A stretch of DNA of 64,000 nucleotides from DDH964 sp963763205 (GCA_963763205.1 CAVXNQ010000008.1:186001-250000); one strand, 5' to 3'. Counted from the first letter of the stretch, positions 1 to 9,697 are shown. Translations and numbers: made by a program. The notes: generated by a model not told the origin, from the sequence alone.

Positions 1-2
1 TC

Positions 3-498
3 GGCCCCTTCCCGCTGGAGGGGCAGGAGGACGCCGATCTGATCAATGCCGGCAAGCAGACCATGACGTTTCTGCCCGGCGCCGCCTTCTTCGACAGCGC
101 CGAGTCCTTCGCCATGGTCCGCGGCGGCCACATCGACCTCTCGGTCCTCGGCGCCATGCAGGTCTCGCGCACCGGCGATCTGGCCAACTGGATGATTCCC
201 GGGGCGATGGTCAAGGGGCCGGGCGGCGCCATGGACCTGGTCTCGGGGGTGAAGAAAATCGTCATCATGATGGACCACTGCGCCAAGGACGGCTCGCCCA
301 AGATCATGGAGAACTGCGCCCTGCCGCTGACCGGCAAGGGGGTGGTCGATCTGATCGTGACCGACCTGGCGGTCTTTACCGTCGACGCGGAAACGGGCCT
401 GACCCTCATCGAGCTGCCGCCCGGCTCGAGCCTGGAGCAGGTGAAGGCAAAGACCGGCTGCGCCTTTGCCGTCGCCGCCGACCTCAAACACGTGGTGA
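3..498 (+). CDS. 3-oxoacid CoA-transferase subunit B, C-terminal part (5' cut by window edge)
   Basis: The visible reading frame carries the conserved C-terminal half of the beta subunit of succinyl-CoA:3-ketoacid / acetate CoA-transferase, including GPFPLEGQEDADLINAGKQT and the HIDLSVLGAMQV block, an arrangement specific to this family. The enzyme moves CoA between acids such as succinate, acetate and acetoacetate in the cytoplasm. The frame reads into the next gene; a TGA at 496-498 is reached if one G in the GTGGTGA run is surplus, and that TGA overlaps the AGGAGG ribosome-binding site (498-503) of the next gene, so I place the end there. The start and the alpha subunit lie left of the window. 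Adjacent 3-hydroxybutyrate dehydrogenase suggests joint use of ketone-body-type substrates (inference). Confidence 0.85.
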
Positions 499-508
499 GG
501 AGGAATTC

Positions 509-1269
509 ATGTCCAGAGCGTACTGCCGTTGTTACCGGTGCCGCCAGCGGCATCGGCCTGGCCGTCTCCCGGACGCTGGCCGGGGCCGGCTACCAGGTGG
601 TGATGGCCGACCTCAATGCCGCCGCCGGCCAGGCCGAAGCCGATCGGCTCGGCGCCCGGTTCGTCGCCGTCGATCTGACCCGCAGGGAGGACTGCAAGCG
701 CCTCATCGACCAGGCCGTCGAGCGCTGCGGCGGCGTCGACATCCTGGTCAACAACGCCGGGGTGCAGCATGTCAGCCCCATCGACGAGTTCCCCGAGGAG
801 CGCTGGGACTTCATCATCGCCCTGATGCTGACCGCGCCCTTCCTGCTCACCAAGTACGCCTGGCCGCACATGAAGGCGCAGGGCTGGGGGCGCATCGTCA
901 ACATCAATTCGGTCCACGGCCTGCGCGCCTCGGAATTCAAGGCGGCCTACATCAGTGCCAAGCACGGCCTGACCGGCCTGACCAAGACCGCCGCCCTCGA
1001 AGGGGGCCCCTTCGGCATCACCGTCAACTCCATCTGCCCGGCCTACGTGCGCACCCCCCTGGTGGACAACCAGATCGACGCCCAGGCCCAGACCCACGGC
1101 ATTTCCCGCGAAGCAGGTCATCGGCGAGATCATGCTGAAAAAAGCGGCGGTCAAACGGATGATCGAGCCCGACGAGATCGGTCAGGCGGTCCTCTATCTC
1201 TGTTCGGACGCGGCCGCCTGCATGACCGGCTCGGCGTTGACCATCGACTGCGGCTGGACCGCGGCCTGA
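509..1269 (+). CDS. bdhA: D-3-hydroxybutyrate dehydrogenase (SDR), two single-base slips
   Basis: Short-chain dehydrogenase interconverting 3-hydroxybutyrate and acetoacetate with NAD(H). The cofactor motif TGAASGIG (about residues 9-16), NNAG, the catalytic S in INSVHG and YxxxK in YISAKHG are present, and the stretches GVQHVSPIDEF and NSICPAYVRTPLV are characteristic of 3-hydroxybutyrate dehydrogenase rather than SDRs in general. ATG 509 follows AGGAGG at 498-503. The frame must shift just after the start (surplus A near 515) and near 1112 (surplus G in GAAGCAGG) to keep homology, ending with the typical ALTIDCGWTAA at TGA 1267-1269. The 761-nt span is two bases over a multiple of three, matching two insertions. 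Probably intact in the organism. Confidence 0.88.
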
Positions 1270-1288
1270 CCCCGGAGACCCTGCGCCC

Positions 1289-2078
1289 ATGCCCTTCAAG
1301 GATATCCTGCTGCACTTCGACTCCCGGCCCGAGGCCGCCTCCCGCCTTGACCTGGCGGCGCTGCTGGCCCGGCGCCAGGGCGCGCGCCTGACCGGTCTCT
1401 ACGTGGCCGAGCACGGCAACGAGGCGCCGGCGGCCACGCGGCAGAGGGCGCGAAACCGCCGCGGAGCACTTCGCCGCCCGGACGGCCGCGAGCCGGGGTC
1501 CCTGCATGCTGGCGCTGCCTGCCGGCGGCGGGGCTCGGCGTCGAGGGGATGGCGCGGGTCCTGATCCGCCAGGCGCACGGCTGCGATCTGCTGGTGCTGG
1601 GGCAGGCCGGCGCGGCCCGGCGCGGTGCCGGTTTGCCGGAGCGGACTGATTCTGGCCGGCGGCCGGCCGGTCCTGGTGGTCCCCCACACCGGCCGTTTCG
1701 AGACCGTCGGCTACCCGGGTGCTGGTGGCCTGGAGCGCCGGTCGCGGCGCCTGCCGGGCCCTGCATGACGCCCTGCCGCTGCTGCGCCAGGCCGACCAGG
1801 TGACCCTGCTGAAGGTGACCGGGAGCAGGCGAGGAGGCGCCCGGGGAGGCCGATATCTGCGACCACCTGGCCCAGCATGGGATCGCGGCCCGTCTGGAGC
1901 GGCGGCCGCTGGTCGACGGCGCGATCGGCGATCAACTCCTCAACCAGGTCTGCGACGAAGGCTTCGACCTGCTGGTGATGGGGGTCGGCAGCGCCTCGGG
2001 ATCGGGCGCACCGGGGATCGGCGCGGTGGCCGGGCAGATTCTCGACAGATGACCGTGCCGGTACTGCTGGCGTACTGA
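1289..2078 (+). CDS. tandem universal stress protein (UspA-like), several frame slips
   Basis: The N-terminus (MPFKDILLHFDSRPEAASRL ...) is the first strand/helix of a Usp domain; further on AHGCDLLVLGQAG and, near the end, GFDLLVMGVGS followed by TVPVLLAY are Usp C-terminal motifs, so the gene spans two Usp domains of about 130 residues. Three or more frame changes are needed to read it through. Usp proteins are cytoplasmic nucleotide-binding-fold proteins with stress or signalling roles; the target here is unknown. It lies 19 bp after bdhA and 17 bp before livG in the same transcription direction, and a second Usp gene sits in the TRAP operon at 11.7 kb, so both uptake operons carry one. 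Confidence 0.65.
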
Positions 2079-2095
2079 AAAGAGGGAGCGACGGC

Positions 2096-2851
2096 ATGGC
2101 CGAGTGGGTCCTCGAGACCAGAAATCTGACCAAGGAATTCAAGGGGTTCGTTGCGGTCAACGACGTCAACCTGCGGGTGCAGACCGGGCACATCCACGCC
2201 CTGATCGGCCCCAACGGCGCCGGCAAGACCACGGTCTTCAATCTGCTGACCAAGTTCCTCACCCCCACCGGCGGCAGCATCTTCTTCAAGGGGACCAACA
2301 TCACCCGCGAGAAGCCGGCCGACATCGCCCTGCGCGGCATCATCCGCTCCTTCCAGATCTCCGCGGTCTTTCCCAACCTGACCCCCTTCGAGAATGTCCG
2401 GGTCGCCCTGCAGCGGCAGCTGGGCACCTCCTACCACTTCTGGAAGACCGAGGCCTGCCTCGGCGAACTGCGCGACCGCGCCATCGAACTGCTCGCCGCC
2501 GTCGGCCTGGAGGAGCTGGCCGACGTCGTCACCGGGGAACTCGCCTACGGCCGCAAGCGGGCGCTGGAGATCGCCACCACCCTGGCCCTGGAGCCGGAGC
2601 TGATGCTGCTCGACGAGCCGACCCAGGGGATGGGGCTGGAGGATGTCGGGCGGATCACCGAACTGATGCGCAAGGTGGCCGAAGGCCGCACCATCCTCAT
2701 GGTCGAGCACAACCTGAAGGTGGTGGCGGCAGCTGGCCGACTCGCATCACCGTTCTGCAGCGGGGGGCGATTCTGGCCGAGGGGAGCTACGACGAGGTGT
2801 CGCAGAACCCGGAGGTGCATGGAGGCCTACATGGGGAGCGCCCATGCCTGA
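2096..2851 (+). CDS. livG: LIV-type ABC transporter ATPase LivG
   Basis: ATP-hydrolysing subunit of a branched-chain-amino-acid-type (LIV/HAAT) importer. Walker A GPNGAGKTT at residues 39-47, a degenerate signature LAYGRKRALEIA, and Walker B with LLDEPTQGMG are clear. Near the end, three surplus single bases (about 2730, 2747 and 2818) are needed to recover the family-typical tail ITVLQRGAILAEGSYDEV ... EAYMGSAHA; because there are three, the open frame looks continuous while about 30 residues in the middle are mistranslated. The stop (2849-2851) overlaps the livF ATG (2844), so the two ATPases are translationally coupled. Substrate cannot be told from sequence. Confidence 0.9.
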   Translation: MAEWVLETRNLTKEFKGFVAVNDVNLRVQTGHIHALIGPNGAGKTTVFNLLTKFLTPTGGSIFFKGTNITREKPADIALRGIIRSFQISAVFPNLTPFENVRVALQRQLGTSYHFWKTEACLGELRDRAIELLAAVGLEELADVVTGELAYGRKRALEIATTLALEPELMLLDEPTQGMGLEDVGRITELMRKVAEGRTILMVEHNLKVVAAAGRLASPFCSGGRFWPRGATTRCRRTRRCMEAYMGSAHA

Positions 2852-3558
2852 AATCCAAGCCGAACTGCTGGCCATCGGCGACCTGCACGCCTATTACGGC
2901 GAATCCCACGTCCTGCACGGGATCGACCTCTCGGTCCGCCGCGGCGAGCTGGTCACCCTGCTCGGCCGCAACGGCGCCGGCCGCACCACCATCCTCAAGT
3001 CGATCATGGGGCTGGTGGGCAAGCGCACCGGTTCGATCCGCATCGCCGGCCAGGAGACTCTGCGCCTGCCGCCCCACCGCATCGCCTGGCTGGGGGTCGG
3101 CTACTGCCCGGAGGAGCGGGGGATCTTTTCGCGCCTGAGCGTGGAGGAGAATCTGCTGCTGCCGCCGGCGGTCAGGCCGGGCGGGATGGGCCTGGAAGAG
3201 ATCTACGAGATGTTCCCCAACCTCTATGAGCGCCGCCACAGCGTCGGCACCCGGCTCTCCGGCGGCGAACAGCAGATGCTGGCCATGGCCCGCATCCTGC
3301 GCACCGGCGCCGAACTGCTGCTCCTCGACGAAATCACCGAGGGGCTGGCGCCGGTGATCGTCGCAAGCCCTGGGGCGGTTGATCACGCAGCTCAAGGAAC
3401 GGGGCTTCACCATCGTCCTGGTCGAACAGAATTTCCATTTCGCCGCCGACCTGGCCGACCGCCACTACGTCGTCGACCACGGCCACATCGTCGAAATGAT
3501 CCCAATGGATGCCCTGAAGGCGAGCATGGAACGGCTCGGCGGTTATCTCGGGGTTTAA
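2844..3558 (+). CDS. livF: LIV-type ABC transporter ATPase LivF (Walker A Lys replaced by Arg)
   Basis: Second ATPase of the LIV-type importer, about 238 residues. The P-loop reads GRNGAGRTT (41-49): the invariant nucleotide-binding lysine is arginine (CGC codon, not a frame artefact). The signature LSGGEQQMLAMARIL and Walker B LLLLDEITEGLAPVI are normal. A surplus G near 3362 (GTCGCAAGCC) breaks the frame; removing it restores VQALGRLI and the C-terminus IVLVEQNFHFAADLADRHYV, ending at TAA 3556-3558. Some LivF-like proteins are recalled with Arg in this position, so it need not be inactive; LivG keeps a consensus P-loop. Confidence 0.88.
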
Positions 3559-3594
3559 TCGCAGGTGGATTTACTCAAGGAAGGGAGTCGCATC

Positions 3595-4802
3595 ATGAAC
3601 AGACAGACTCATGCAGATCGTCACCGGTTTTGCCTCTTGGCCATGGCGGTCAGCGCCGGTGCCGCGGGCATTTCCAACGACGCGGTGAAGATCGGGGTAC
3701 TCACCGACATGTCCGGGGTCTATTCGGCTATCGGCGGCGAAGGGAGCGTCACCGCGGCGCAAGATGGCGGTGGACGGATTTCGGCGGCAAGGTTCTGGGC
3801 AAGAAGATCGAGGTCATCACCGCCGACCATCAGAACAAGGCCGACATCGCCTCGACCAAGGCGCGGGAGTGGGCCGACACCGACCATGTCGACATGATCA
3901 TCGGCCTGCTCAACTCCGGCTGCGCCCTGGCGGTGCAGAAGATCGGCACCGACAAGAAGATGGTCACCATCGCCACCGGCGCCGGCAGCACCGCCCTGAC
4001 CAACAAGGACTGCGGCCCCTACGGCATCCACTACGTCTACGACACCTACGCCCTGCCCAAGGTCGCCGCCAGCGCCATCATCGACCACGGCGGCAAGACC
4101 TGGTTCTTCCTCACCGCCGACTACGCCTTCGGCCATTCCCTGGAGGAGAACACCGCCGCCTTCGTCAAGAAGCACGGCGGCAAGGTCCTCGGCCAGGTTC
4201 GTCATCCGCTTCCCACCTCCGACTTCTCCTCCTACCTGCTGCAGGCCCAGGCCTCGGGCGCCAAGGTCATCGGCCTGGCCAACGCCGGCGGCGACTTCAT
4301 CAACGCGGTCAAGCAGGCCCGCGAGTTCGGCATCGTCCAGGGCGGCCAGACCATCGCCGGGATGCTGGTCTTCCTCAGCGACGTCAAGAGCCTCGGTCTC
4401 GACGTCGCCCAGGGGATGGAGTTCGCCACCAGCTTCTACTGGGATCGTGACGACGCCTCCCGCGACTGGTCCCAGCGCTATTTCGCCAAGACCGGCGCCA
4501 TGCCGACCATGGACCAGGCCGGGGTCTACTCCGCCACCATGAATTACCTCAAGGCGATCAAGGCCGCCGGCACCGACAATGCTGACGCGGTCATGAAGGC
4601 CTTCCAGGCGATGAAGATCGACGACTTCTTCTCCGTCAACGGCCACCTGCGCCCCGACGGCACCATGGTCCACGACATGTTCCTGGTCGAGGTGAAGAAG
4701 CCCTCCGAATCGAAGGGCCCCTGGGATCTGCTCAAGATCATCAAGCAGGTGCCGGGCGACGAGGCGTTCATGCCGATGTCCGAGGGCACCTGTCCTTGGT
4801 GA
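3595..4802 (+). CDS. livK: LIV-type ABC transporter periplasmic binding protein
   Basis: Type 1 periplasmic-binding-fold receptor of the importer. The mature region starts near ISNDAVKIGVLTDMSGVYSA, the classic beginning of this family, and continues through ADHQNKADIAS, IIGLLNSGCALAVQKI and LTADYAFGHSLEENT. A secretion signal is visible at the N-terminus but is scrambled by a compensating insertion and deletion (about 3620-3645); two further insertions lie near 3755 and 3770. ATG 3595 is preceded by AAGGAAGG. The C-terminal half is uninterrupted to TGA 4800-4802. A perfect stem-loop follows immediately (4834-4873). Family knowledge allows amino acids, amides, urea or aromatic/short-chain acids as ligands; the neighbouring CoA-transferase and bdhA make an organic acid plausible (inference). 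Confidence 0.9.
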
Positions 4803-4833
4803 TGAAGAAGTAACTCGTTCCAGGCCGTGAAGA

Positions 4834-4873
4834 CGGCGGGCAGGGGCGAGGCCAGCTTCGCCCCTGCCCGCCG
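4834..4873 (+). other. intercistronic stem-loop after livK
   Basis: CGGCGGGCAGGGGCGA (4834-4849) and TCGCCCCTGCCCGCCG (4858-4873) form a perfect 16-bp stem with an 8-nt loop. No T-run follows, so it is not an obvious terminator. Stem-loops placed right after a binding-protein gene commonly protect the upstream mRNA from 3' decay, giving more receptor than permease. The same arrangement recurs after dctP at 9698-9733. Confidence 0.7.
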
Positions 4874-4895
4874 CCCGGCAACCCGGAGAGAATGC

Positions 4896-5800
4896 ATGCA
4901 TCTATCCCCGCAGATGGTCCTGGCGCAACTGATGCTCGGACTGAACAACGGCGTCTTCTATGCCCTGCTCAGCCTGGGACTGGCGGTGATCTTCGGCCTG
5001 CTGAACATCATCAACTTCGCCCACGGTGCCCTCTACATGCTGGGGGCCTTCGTCGCCCTGCTCGGCTACACGACGCTCGGTCCGCTGCTCGGCATGCCCG
5101 ATTTCCACCTGAATTACTGGGCGGCCCTGATCGTTGCCCCGCTGGTGGTCGGACTTTCGGGATATTGATTGAAAAGACCATGCTCAAGCGGCTCTACAAG
5201 GTCGACCACCTCTACGGCCTGCTGCTCACCTTCGGCCTGGCCCTGATCCTCGAGGGGGTCTTTACCAACTACTTCAACGTCTCCGGCACCTCCTACAACG
5301 GCAAGCCGGCGATTCTCTCCGGGGTGGTCAACCTCGGCTTCATGTTCTTTCCCGACCTACCGGCTCTGGTCGATCGGCCTCTCCCTGGTGGTCTGTTTTG
5401 CCACCTGGTACGTGATCGAGCGCACCAAGCTCGGCGCCTACCTGCGCGCCGGGACCGAGAACCCGAGCCTGGTCCAGGCCTTCGGCGTCAATGTGCCGCT
5501 GATGGTCACCCTGACCTACGGTTACGGCGTGGCGCTGGCGGCCTTCGCCGGTGTGGTGGCGGCACCGATCTACTCGGTCAGCCCGATCATGGGCGCGGAG
5601 ATGATCATCACCGTCTTCGCCGTGGTGGTGATCGGCGGCATGGGTTCGATCATGGGTTCCATCGTCACCGGCCTCAGCCTCGGATGGTCGAGGGGCTGAC
5701 CAAGGTGATCTATCCGCCCGCCGCCAATACCGTGATTTTCTTCATGATGATCCTGGTGCTGCTGGTCAAGCCTGCGGGCCTGTTCGGCAAGGACCAATGA
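4896..5800 (+). CDS. livH: LIV-type ABC transporter permease LivH
   Basis: Membrane permease with the LivH hallmark segments LNNGVFYALLSLGLAVIFGL, INFAHGALYMLGAF near the N-terminus and EMIITVFAVVVIGGMGSI, the permease loop that contacts the ATPase. Three slips are required: a lost T near 5156 (LVVGLFGILIEK), a surplus G near 5356 and a lost base near 5687 (GLSLGMVEGLTK); the 905-nt span, one short of a multiple of three, matches one insertion and two deletions. ATG 4896 is used because the family N-terminus MHLSPQMVLAQLMLGLNN begins there and GGAGAG lies just upstream. Ends LLVKPAGLFGKDQ at 5798-5800. Confidence 0.88.
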
Positions 5801-5810
5801 GGAGGCAGCC

Positions 5811-6753
5811 GTGAACCGTTACCTGTGGATCGTTCTGGTGCTGGTGGGACTGGCGGCCCCCTTTCTGTTCTACCCGGTCTTCGTCATGCAGCTGCTCTGT
5901 TTCGCCCTGTTCGCCTGTGCCTTCAACCTGCTGCTCGGCTACACCGGCCTGCTCTCCTTCGGCCACGCCGCCTTTTTCGGCGGCGCGGCCTACGTCACCG
6001 GTTACCTGGTCAAACATGCCGGGTTCACCCCCGGGCTCGGCGTCCTCGCCGGCACCGCCGTGGCGGCGCTGATGGGCTACCTCTTCGGCAGCCTGGCCAT
6101 CCGCCGCCAGGGGATCTATTTCGCCATGATCACCCTGGCGCTGGCCCAGGTGGTCTATTTCGTCGCGCTGAAGGCCCCCTTCACCGGCGGCGAGGACGGT
6201 CTGCAGGACGTCCCGCGGGGGATGCTCTTCGGCCTGATCGACCTGGGGCATACCTACCACGTGGGCGGGTCGGCCGCTCGAGCTCAACCTCTACTATTTC
6301 GTCTTCGCTGTCTTCTGCCTCGGCTTCTGGCTCATCTACCGCACCATCCATTCCCCCTTCGGCCAGGTGCTCAAGGCGATCCGCGAGAACGAGCCGCGCG
6401 CCGTCTCCCTGGGTTACCGGGTGGAGCGCTTCAAGCTGCTGGCCTTCGTCCTCTCCGCCGCCCTGGCGGGCCTGGCCGGCTCGACCAAGTCGCTGGTCTT
6501 CCAGCTCGCCTCCCTGACCGACGTCAACTGGCACACCTCCGGCGAGGTGGTGCTGATGACCCTGCTCGGCGGTCTGGGCACGGTGCTGGGGCCGGTGGTC
6601 GGCGCCGTCACCGTGGTGACCCTGCAATCGGAGCTGAGCGCCATCGGCTCCTGGGTGACGGTGGTGATCGGCGCCACCTTCGTGATCTGCGTGCTGGCCT
6701 TTCGCCGGGGGATGGTCGGTGAACTGGGGAAATATCTGAAGCGGTCGCTGTAA
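5811..6753 (+). CDS. livM: LIV-type ABC transporter permease LivM
   Basis: Second permease. GTG 5811 follows GAGGAGG. The N-terminal half shows the family block NLLLGYTGLLSFGHAAFFGG and LAIRRQGIYFAMITLALAQ; the C-terminal half has GQVLKAIRENEPRAVSLGY and EVVLMTLLGGLGTVLGP. One surplus base near 6276 (GGCCGCTCGAG) separates the halves, consistent with a span of 943 nt. Completes a GFKHM set in the order livG-F-K-H-M, 10 bp from livH. The next gene on the same strand is a regulator, 46 bp downstream. Confidence 0.88.
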
Positions 6754-6799
6754 TCGGGTGGGAGCCTGGCCGGACGCGGCCCGACATGAGGAGGAGTGC

Positions 6800-8117
6800 A
6801 TGGACCCGGAACTCTGCGAGATCGTCTTCGACAATGTCTACAACGGCATCTATATCGTCGACGGCAAGGGGGTGACGATCCGCGTCAACCGCCCCTTCGA
6901 GGAGATGTCGGGGATTTACCAACGCCGAACTGGTCGGGAAAAGCCTCTACGACCTGGTCGGCCCGGGGAACCTCTTCTCGGGGTCGGCCAGCCTCATCGT
7001 CCTCGAGCGCAAGACGCCGGCCACCGCCACCTATTCGACCAGCACCAACCGCCGGTTGCTGGTCAAGGGGCGGCCGATCTTCGACGATAAGGGCGAGATA
7101 CGCTACGTCATCAACACGATCTGGGATCTGACCGTCGTCCACTACCAGCACCGGATCGATGCCGACACCGCCCGCGACCAGCTCCTCAAGGAGGAGGACA
7201 TCATCACCTGCAGCGAGCCGATGATGGCGGTCATCGACCTGGCGCTGCGCGTCGCCGTCACCGACTCCACCATCCTGCTCAGCGGCGAGTCGGGGGTCGG
7301 CAAGGGCCTGCTGGCCCGGCTCATCCATCGCACCAGCGAGCGCAAGGCCAAGCCGCTGATGCAGATCAACTGTGCCGCCATCCCCGAGCCGCTGATCGAG
7401 GCCGAACTCTTCGGTTACGAGGCCGGCTCCTTTACCGGCGCCGACCCCAAGGGGAAGCCCGGCCTGTTCGAAATGGCCGACGGCGGGACGGTCTTCCTCG
7501 ACGAGATCTCCGAGCTCCCGCTGCACCTCCAGTCCAAGCTGCTGGGGGTGATCCAGGACCGGGAATTCTACCGGGTGGGAGGGCGCCGGGCCCAGGCCGT
7601 CGATATCCGCCTGGTTGCCGCCACCAACCGCGATCTGGCGCAGCTGGTCGGGGAGGGGCGTTTCCGCGAGGACCTCTACTACCGCCTCAACGTGGTGCCG
7701 ATTCACATCCCGCCGCTGCGCGAACGGCGGGAGGACATCCCGGTGCTGGTCCGCCACTTCGCCGACAAATTCAATCGCAAGTACCGCAACTACAAGCGCT
7801 TCACCGACGGCCTGATCCAGCACCTGGTTGCCCAGCCGTGGAAAGGCAACATCCGCGAACTGGAGAACGTCGTCGAGCGCATCATCGTCACCTCTCCGGG
7901 CGAGGTCGCCAGCCTCGACCAGGTTCTCCCCGGCAGCGAACCGAAAGGTTTCCGCAGCGGCGCCACCCTCAAAGAGCTGCTCGGCGAATACGAAGCCGAG
8001 ATCCTGCGCGCCGCCCTCAGCCGCCACCGGACCACCCGCGAGGTGGCCGCCGCCCTGGGCATCAGCCAGGCGAGCGCCGCCCGCAAGCTGCAGGCCTTGA
8101 AGGCCAAAACCCGCTGA
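6800..8117 (+). CDS. PAS-domain sigma-54-dependent transcriptional activator
   Basis: About 438 residues in three parts. The N-terminus (EIVFDNVYNGIYIVDGKGVT) is a PAS sensor like that of RocR/PrdR-type activators. The AAA+ domain contains Walker A GESGVGKG (about residue 160), the sigma-54 contact loop as GSFTGADPKGKPGLFEMADG (GSFTGA instead of GAFTGA), FLDEISELP and the LYYRLNVVPIHIPPLRERRED block. A Fis-type helix-turn-helix closes the protein (TTREVAAALGISQASAARKL). ATG 6800 follows GAGGAG. One surplus T near 6917 breaks the frame within the PAS domain. It lies between the LIV and TRAP operons and may control either; a possible sigma-54 promoter lies 254 bp downstream at 8371. Confidence 0.9.
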
Positions 8118-8285
8118 TCCTCCTCCCCGCACCGCCTCTTCCCCCCGACCGTCCCCGGCCGCCGTCCCGCGTGGCTACGCCCCCTCCTATTGCCGACCAG
8201 CCCCGATGCGGATTCGACAAAACCAGAGAACGGCGTTTGTTTTTTTCTTGACCTGCCGGACCGACCTCTGGTATTTTCCGACAAA

Positions 8286-8296
8286 TGGTATTACCA
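8286..8296. promoter_or_regulatory. GntR/FadR-subfamily operator-like palindrome
   Basis: TGGTATTACCA is a perfect palindrome around a central base, within AAATGGTATTACCAATTT (8283-8300). It matches the TNGTNNNACNA consensus of FadR-subfamily GntR regulators (LldR, PdhR, GlcC types). Those families control lactate, pyruvate and glycolate genes, which fits the downstream TRAP carrier plus GlcD/GlcF-like oxidase. No GntR gene is in the window, so the cognate regulator would be elsewhere. Confidence 0.55.
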
Positions 8297-8370
8297 ATTT
8301 ATAAATTAAATGGCAAAGCCTCTAAGATAAAAACCGACCCGGCAGGCGATTTCCGCAGGCGGCCTTGACC

Positions 8371-8387
8371 TTGGCATCGCCGGTGTT
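8371..8387 (+). promoter_or_regulatory. possible sigma-54 (-24/-12) promoter for dctP operon
   Basis: TTGGCATCGCCGGTGTT aligns with the -24/-12 consensus: TTGGCA at -24 is perfect and the invariant GG and the -12 G have correct spacing, but the -12 element reads GT instead of GC. It lies 117 bp upstream of dctP and downstream of a sigma-54 activator gene. The GC-to-GT change keeps this tentative. Confidence 0.35.
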
Positions 8388-8503
8388 ATAAGGGCCAAGA
8401 GTTGGCAAGAAAATGTTCTGAAACGACACGGCATTTCCCTCCGGCAACCTGGTCCCAGCGGATGCCGGGCTCTTTAACCCCAGCAGCAAGAGGAGGAACC
8501 ACC

Positions 8504-9679
8504 ATGCGAAGAGGCAAGTTGTTGATCGGATTGGCCCTGGCGCTGTCCCTGGCCCTGGCCCCCCAGGCGTTCGCCGCCAAGCGCGAGAAGTTCGGCGTCG
8601 ACAAGCGCCACGAGGAAGTTCAGAAGGAAATGCGCACCATCAAGACCTCGGACCAGAAGTTCCACTGGAAGATGGTCATGCCCTGGAGCAAGGGGCTGCT
8701 CTTCTACGACATCGCCCAGCACTTCGCCGACACGGTGAAGCTCGCCTCCGGCGGCCGCCTCGACATCAAGGTCTTCTCCGCCGGCGAACTGGTGGGGGCG
8801 ATGGAGACCTTCGACGCGGTCAGCAAGGGTTCGGCCGAAGTCGGCCACGACTGGCCGGGCTACTGGAAAGGGAAGAACGAGAACTTCGTCTCCTTCGCCG
8901 ACGTCCCCTTCGGCCTCGACGAGCAGGGCTACAACATCTGGCTCTACGAGCGCGGCGGGCTGGAGCAGATGCAGGAACTCTACGGCCGCTACAACCTGGT
9001 GGCTTTCCCCTGCGGCCAGACCGGCCAGGACATGGGGATGCTGTCCAACAAGAAGGCGACCAAGATGGCCGACTTCAAGGGGATGCGGGTCCGCACCGTC
9101 GGCTGGTACATGGACATCCTCACCAAGCTGGGCGTCAGCGTCTCGCCGCTGCCGGGCGGCGAGGTCTACCTGGCCCTGGAGCGCGGCGTGATCGATGCCG
9201 CCGAGTTCAGCTCCCCGGCCATGGACCTGCCGATGGGCTTCGACGACATCACCAAGTACGTCATCGAGCCGGGCGTCCACCAGAACGCCTCCCAGTGTTC
9301 CATCTTCTTCAACAAGGACGCCTGGAACAAGCTTCCCGACGACCTCAAGTGGATCGTCAAGACCGCCGCCAAGGAGACCCAGCTCTGGTCGGCCACCTGG
9401 ATGGAGAACCTCGATGCCGAGGCGGTCCAGCAGTTCAAGAAGAAGATCGAGTTCGTCACCATGGACGACGACACCCTCAACACCTTCGCCAAGACCACTC
9501 ACGAGTACCTCGAGGAGCTCAAGGCCAAGTATCCCGACGTGAAGAAGACCCTCGACTCCCAGGAGCAGTTCCGCAAGGACTACGCCCCGTGGCGCGAAAT
9601 CAAGAGCCGCGTGGCCCCCTGGCCGTATGAGACCTACATCAACGGCGAACAGCATTCCACGGGGCATCACCTCGAGTAA
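8504..9679 (+). CDS. dctP: TRAP transporter solute-binding protein, DctP family
   Basis: 391 residues, uninterrupted. A signal peptide is visible (RRGKLLIGLALALSLALA, cleavage after AFA near residue 25). The mature part has DctP-family features: FADTVKLASGGRLDIKVFSA followed by GELVGAMETFDAVSKG, KMADFKGMRVRT and LPGGEVYLALERGVIDAAEF. AGGAGG (8491-8496) lies 7 nt before ATG 8504. It captures an organic acid in the periplasm and delivers it to DctQM using the sodium gradient. Ligand not determinable; context with a GlcDF-type oxidase suggests a 2-hydroxy acid such as lactate or glycolate (inference). Confidence 0.92.
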   Translation: MRRGKLLIGLALALSLALAPQAFAAKREKFGVDKRHEEVQKEMRTIKTSDQKFHWKMVMPWSKGLLFYDIAQHFADTVKLASGGRLDIKVFSAGELVGAMETFDAVSKGSAEVGHDWPGYWKGKNENFVSFADVPFGLDEQGYNIWLYERGGLEQMQELYGRYNLVAFPCGQTGQDMGMLSNKKATKMADFKGMRVRTVGWYMDILTKLGVSVSPLPGGEVYLALERGVIDAAEFSSPAMDLPMGFDDITKYVIEPGVHQNASQCSIFFNKDAWNKLPDDLKWIVKTAAKETQLWSATWMENLDAEAVQQFKKKIEFVTMDDDTLNTFAKTTHEYLEELKAKYPDVKKTLDSQEQFRKDYAPWREIKSRVAPWPYETYINGEQHSTGHHLE

Positions 9680-9697
9680 CCCCAGGCCCTCTTTCCC

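Larger units (their letters stand above)
8118..8503. other. 386-bp regulatory intergenic region
   Basis: No credible gene. The middle (about 8280-8330) is distinctly AT-rich compared with both flanks and contains a GntR-type palindrome (8286-8296). A possible sigma-54 promoter lies at 8371-8387, and the AGGAGG site for dctP is at 8491-8496. The region therefore looks like the control region of the TRAP/GlcDF operon. Confidence 0.6.

Noticed and set aside
8400..8425. Second sigma-54-like site (TTGGCAAGAAAATGTTCT)
   Set aside because: Spacing from GG to a GC-like -12 dinucleotide is wrong.
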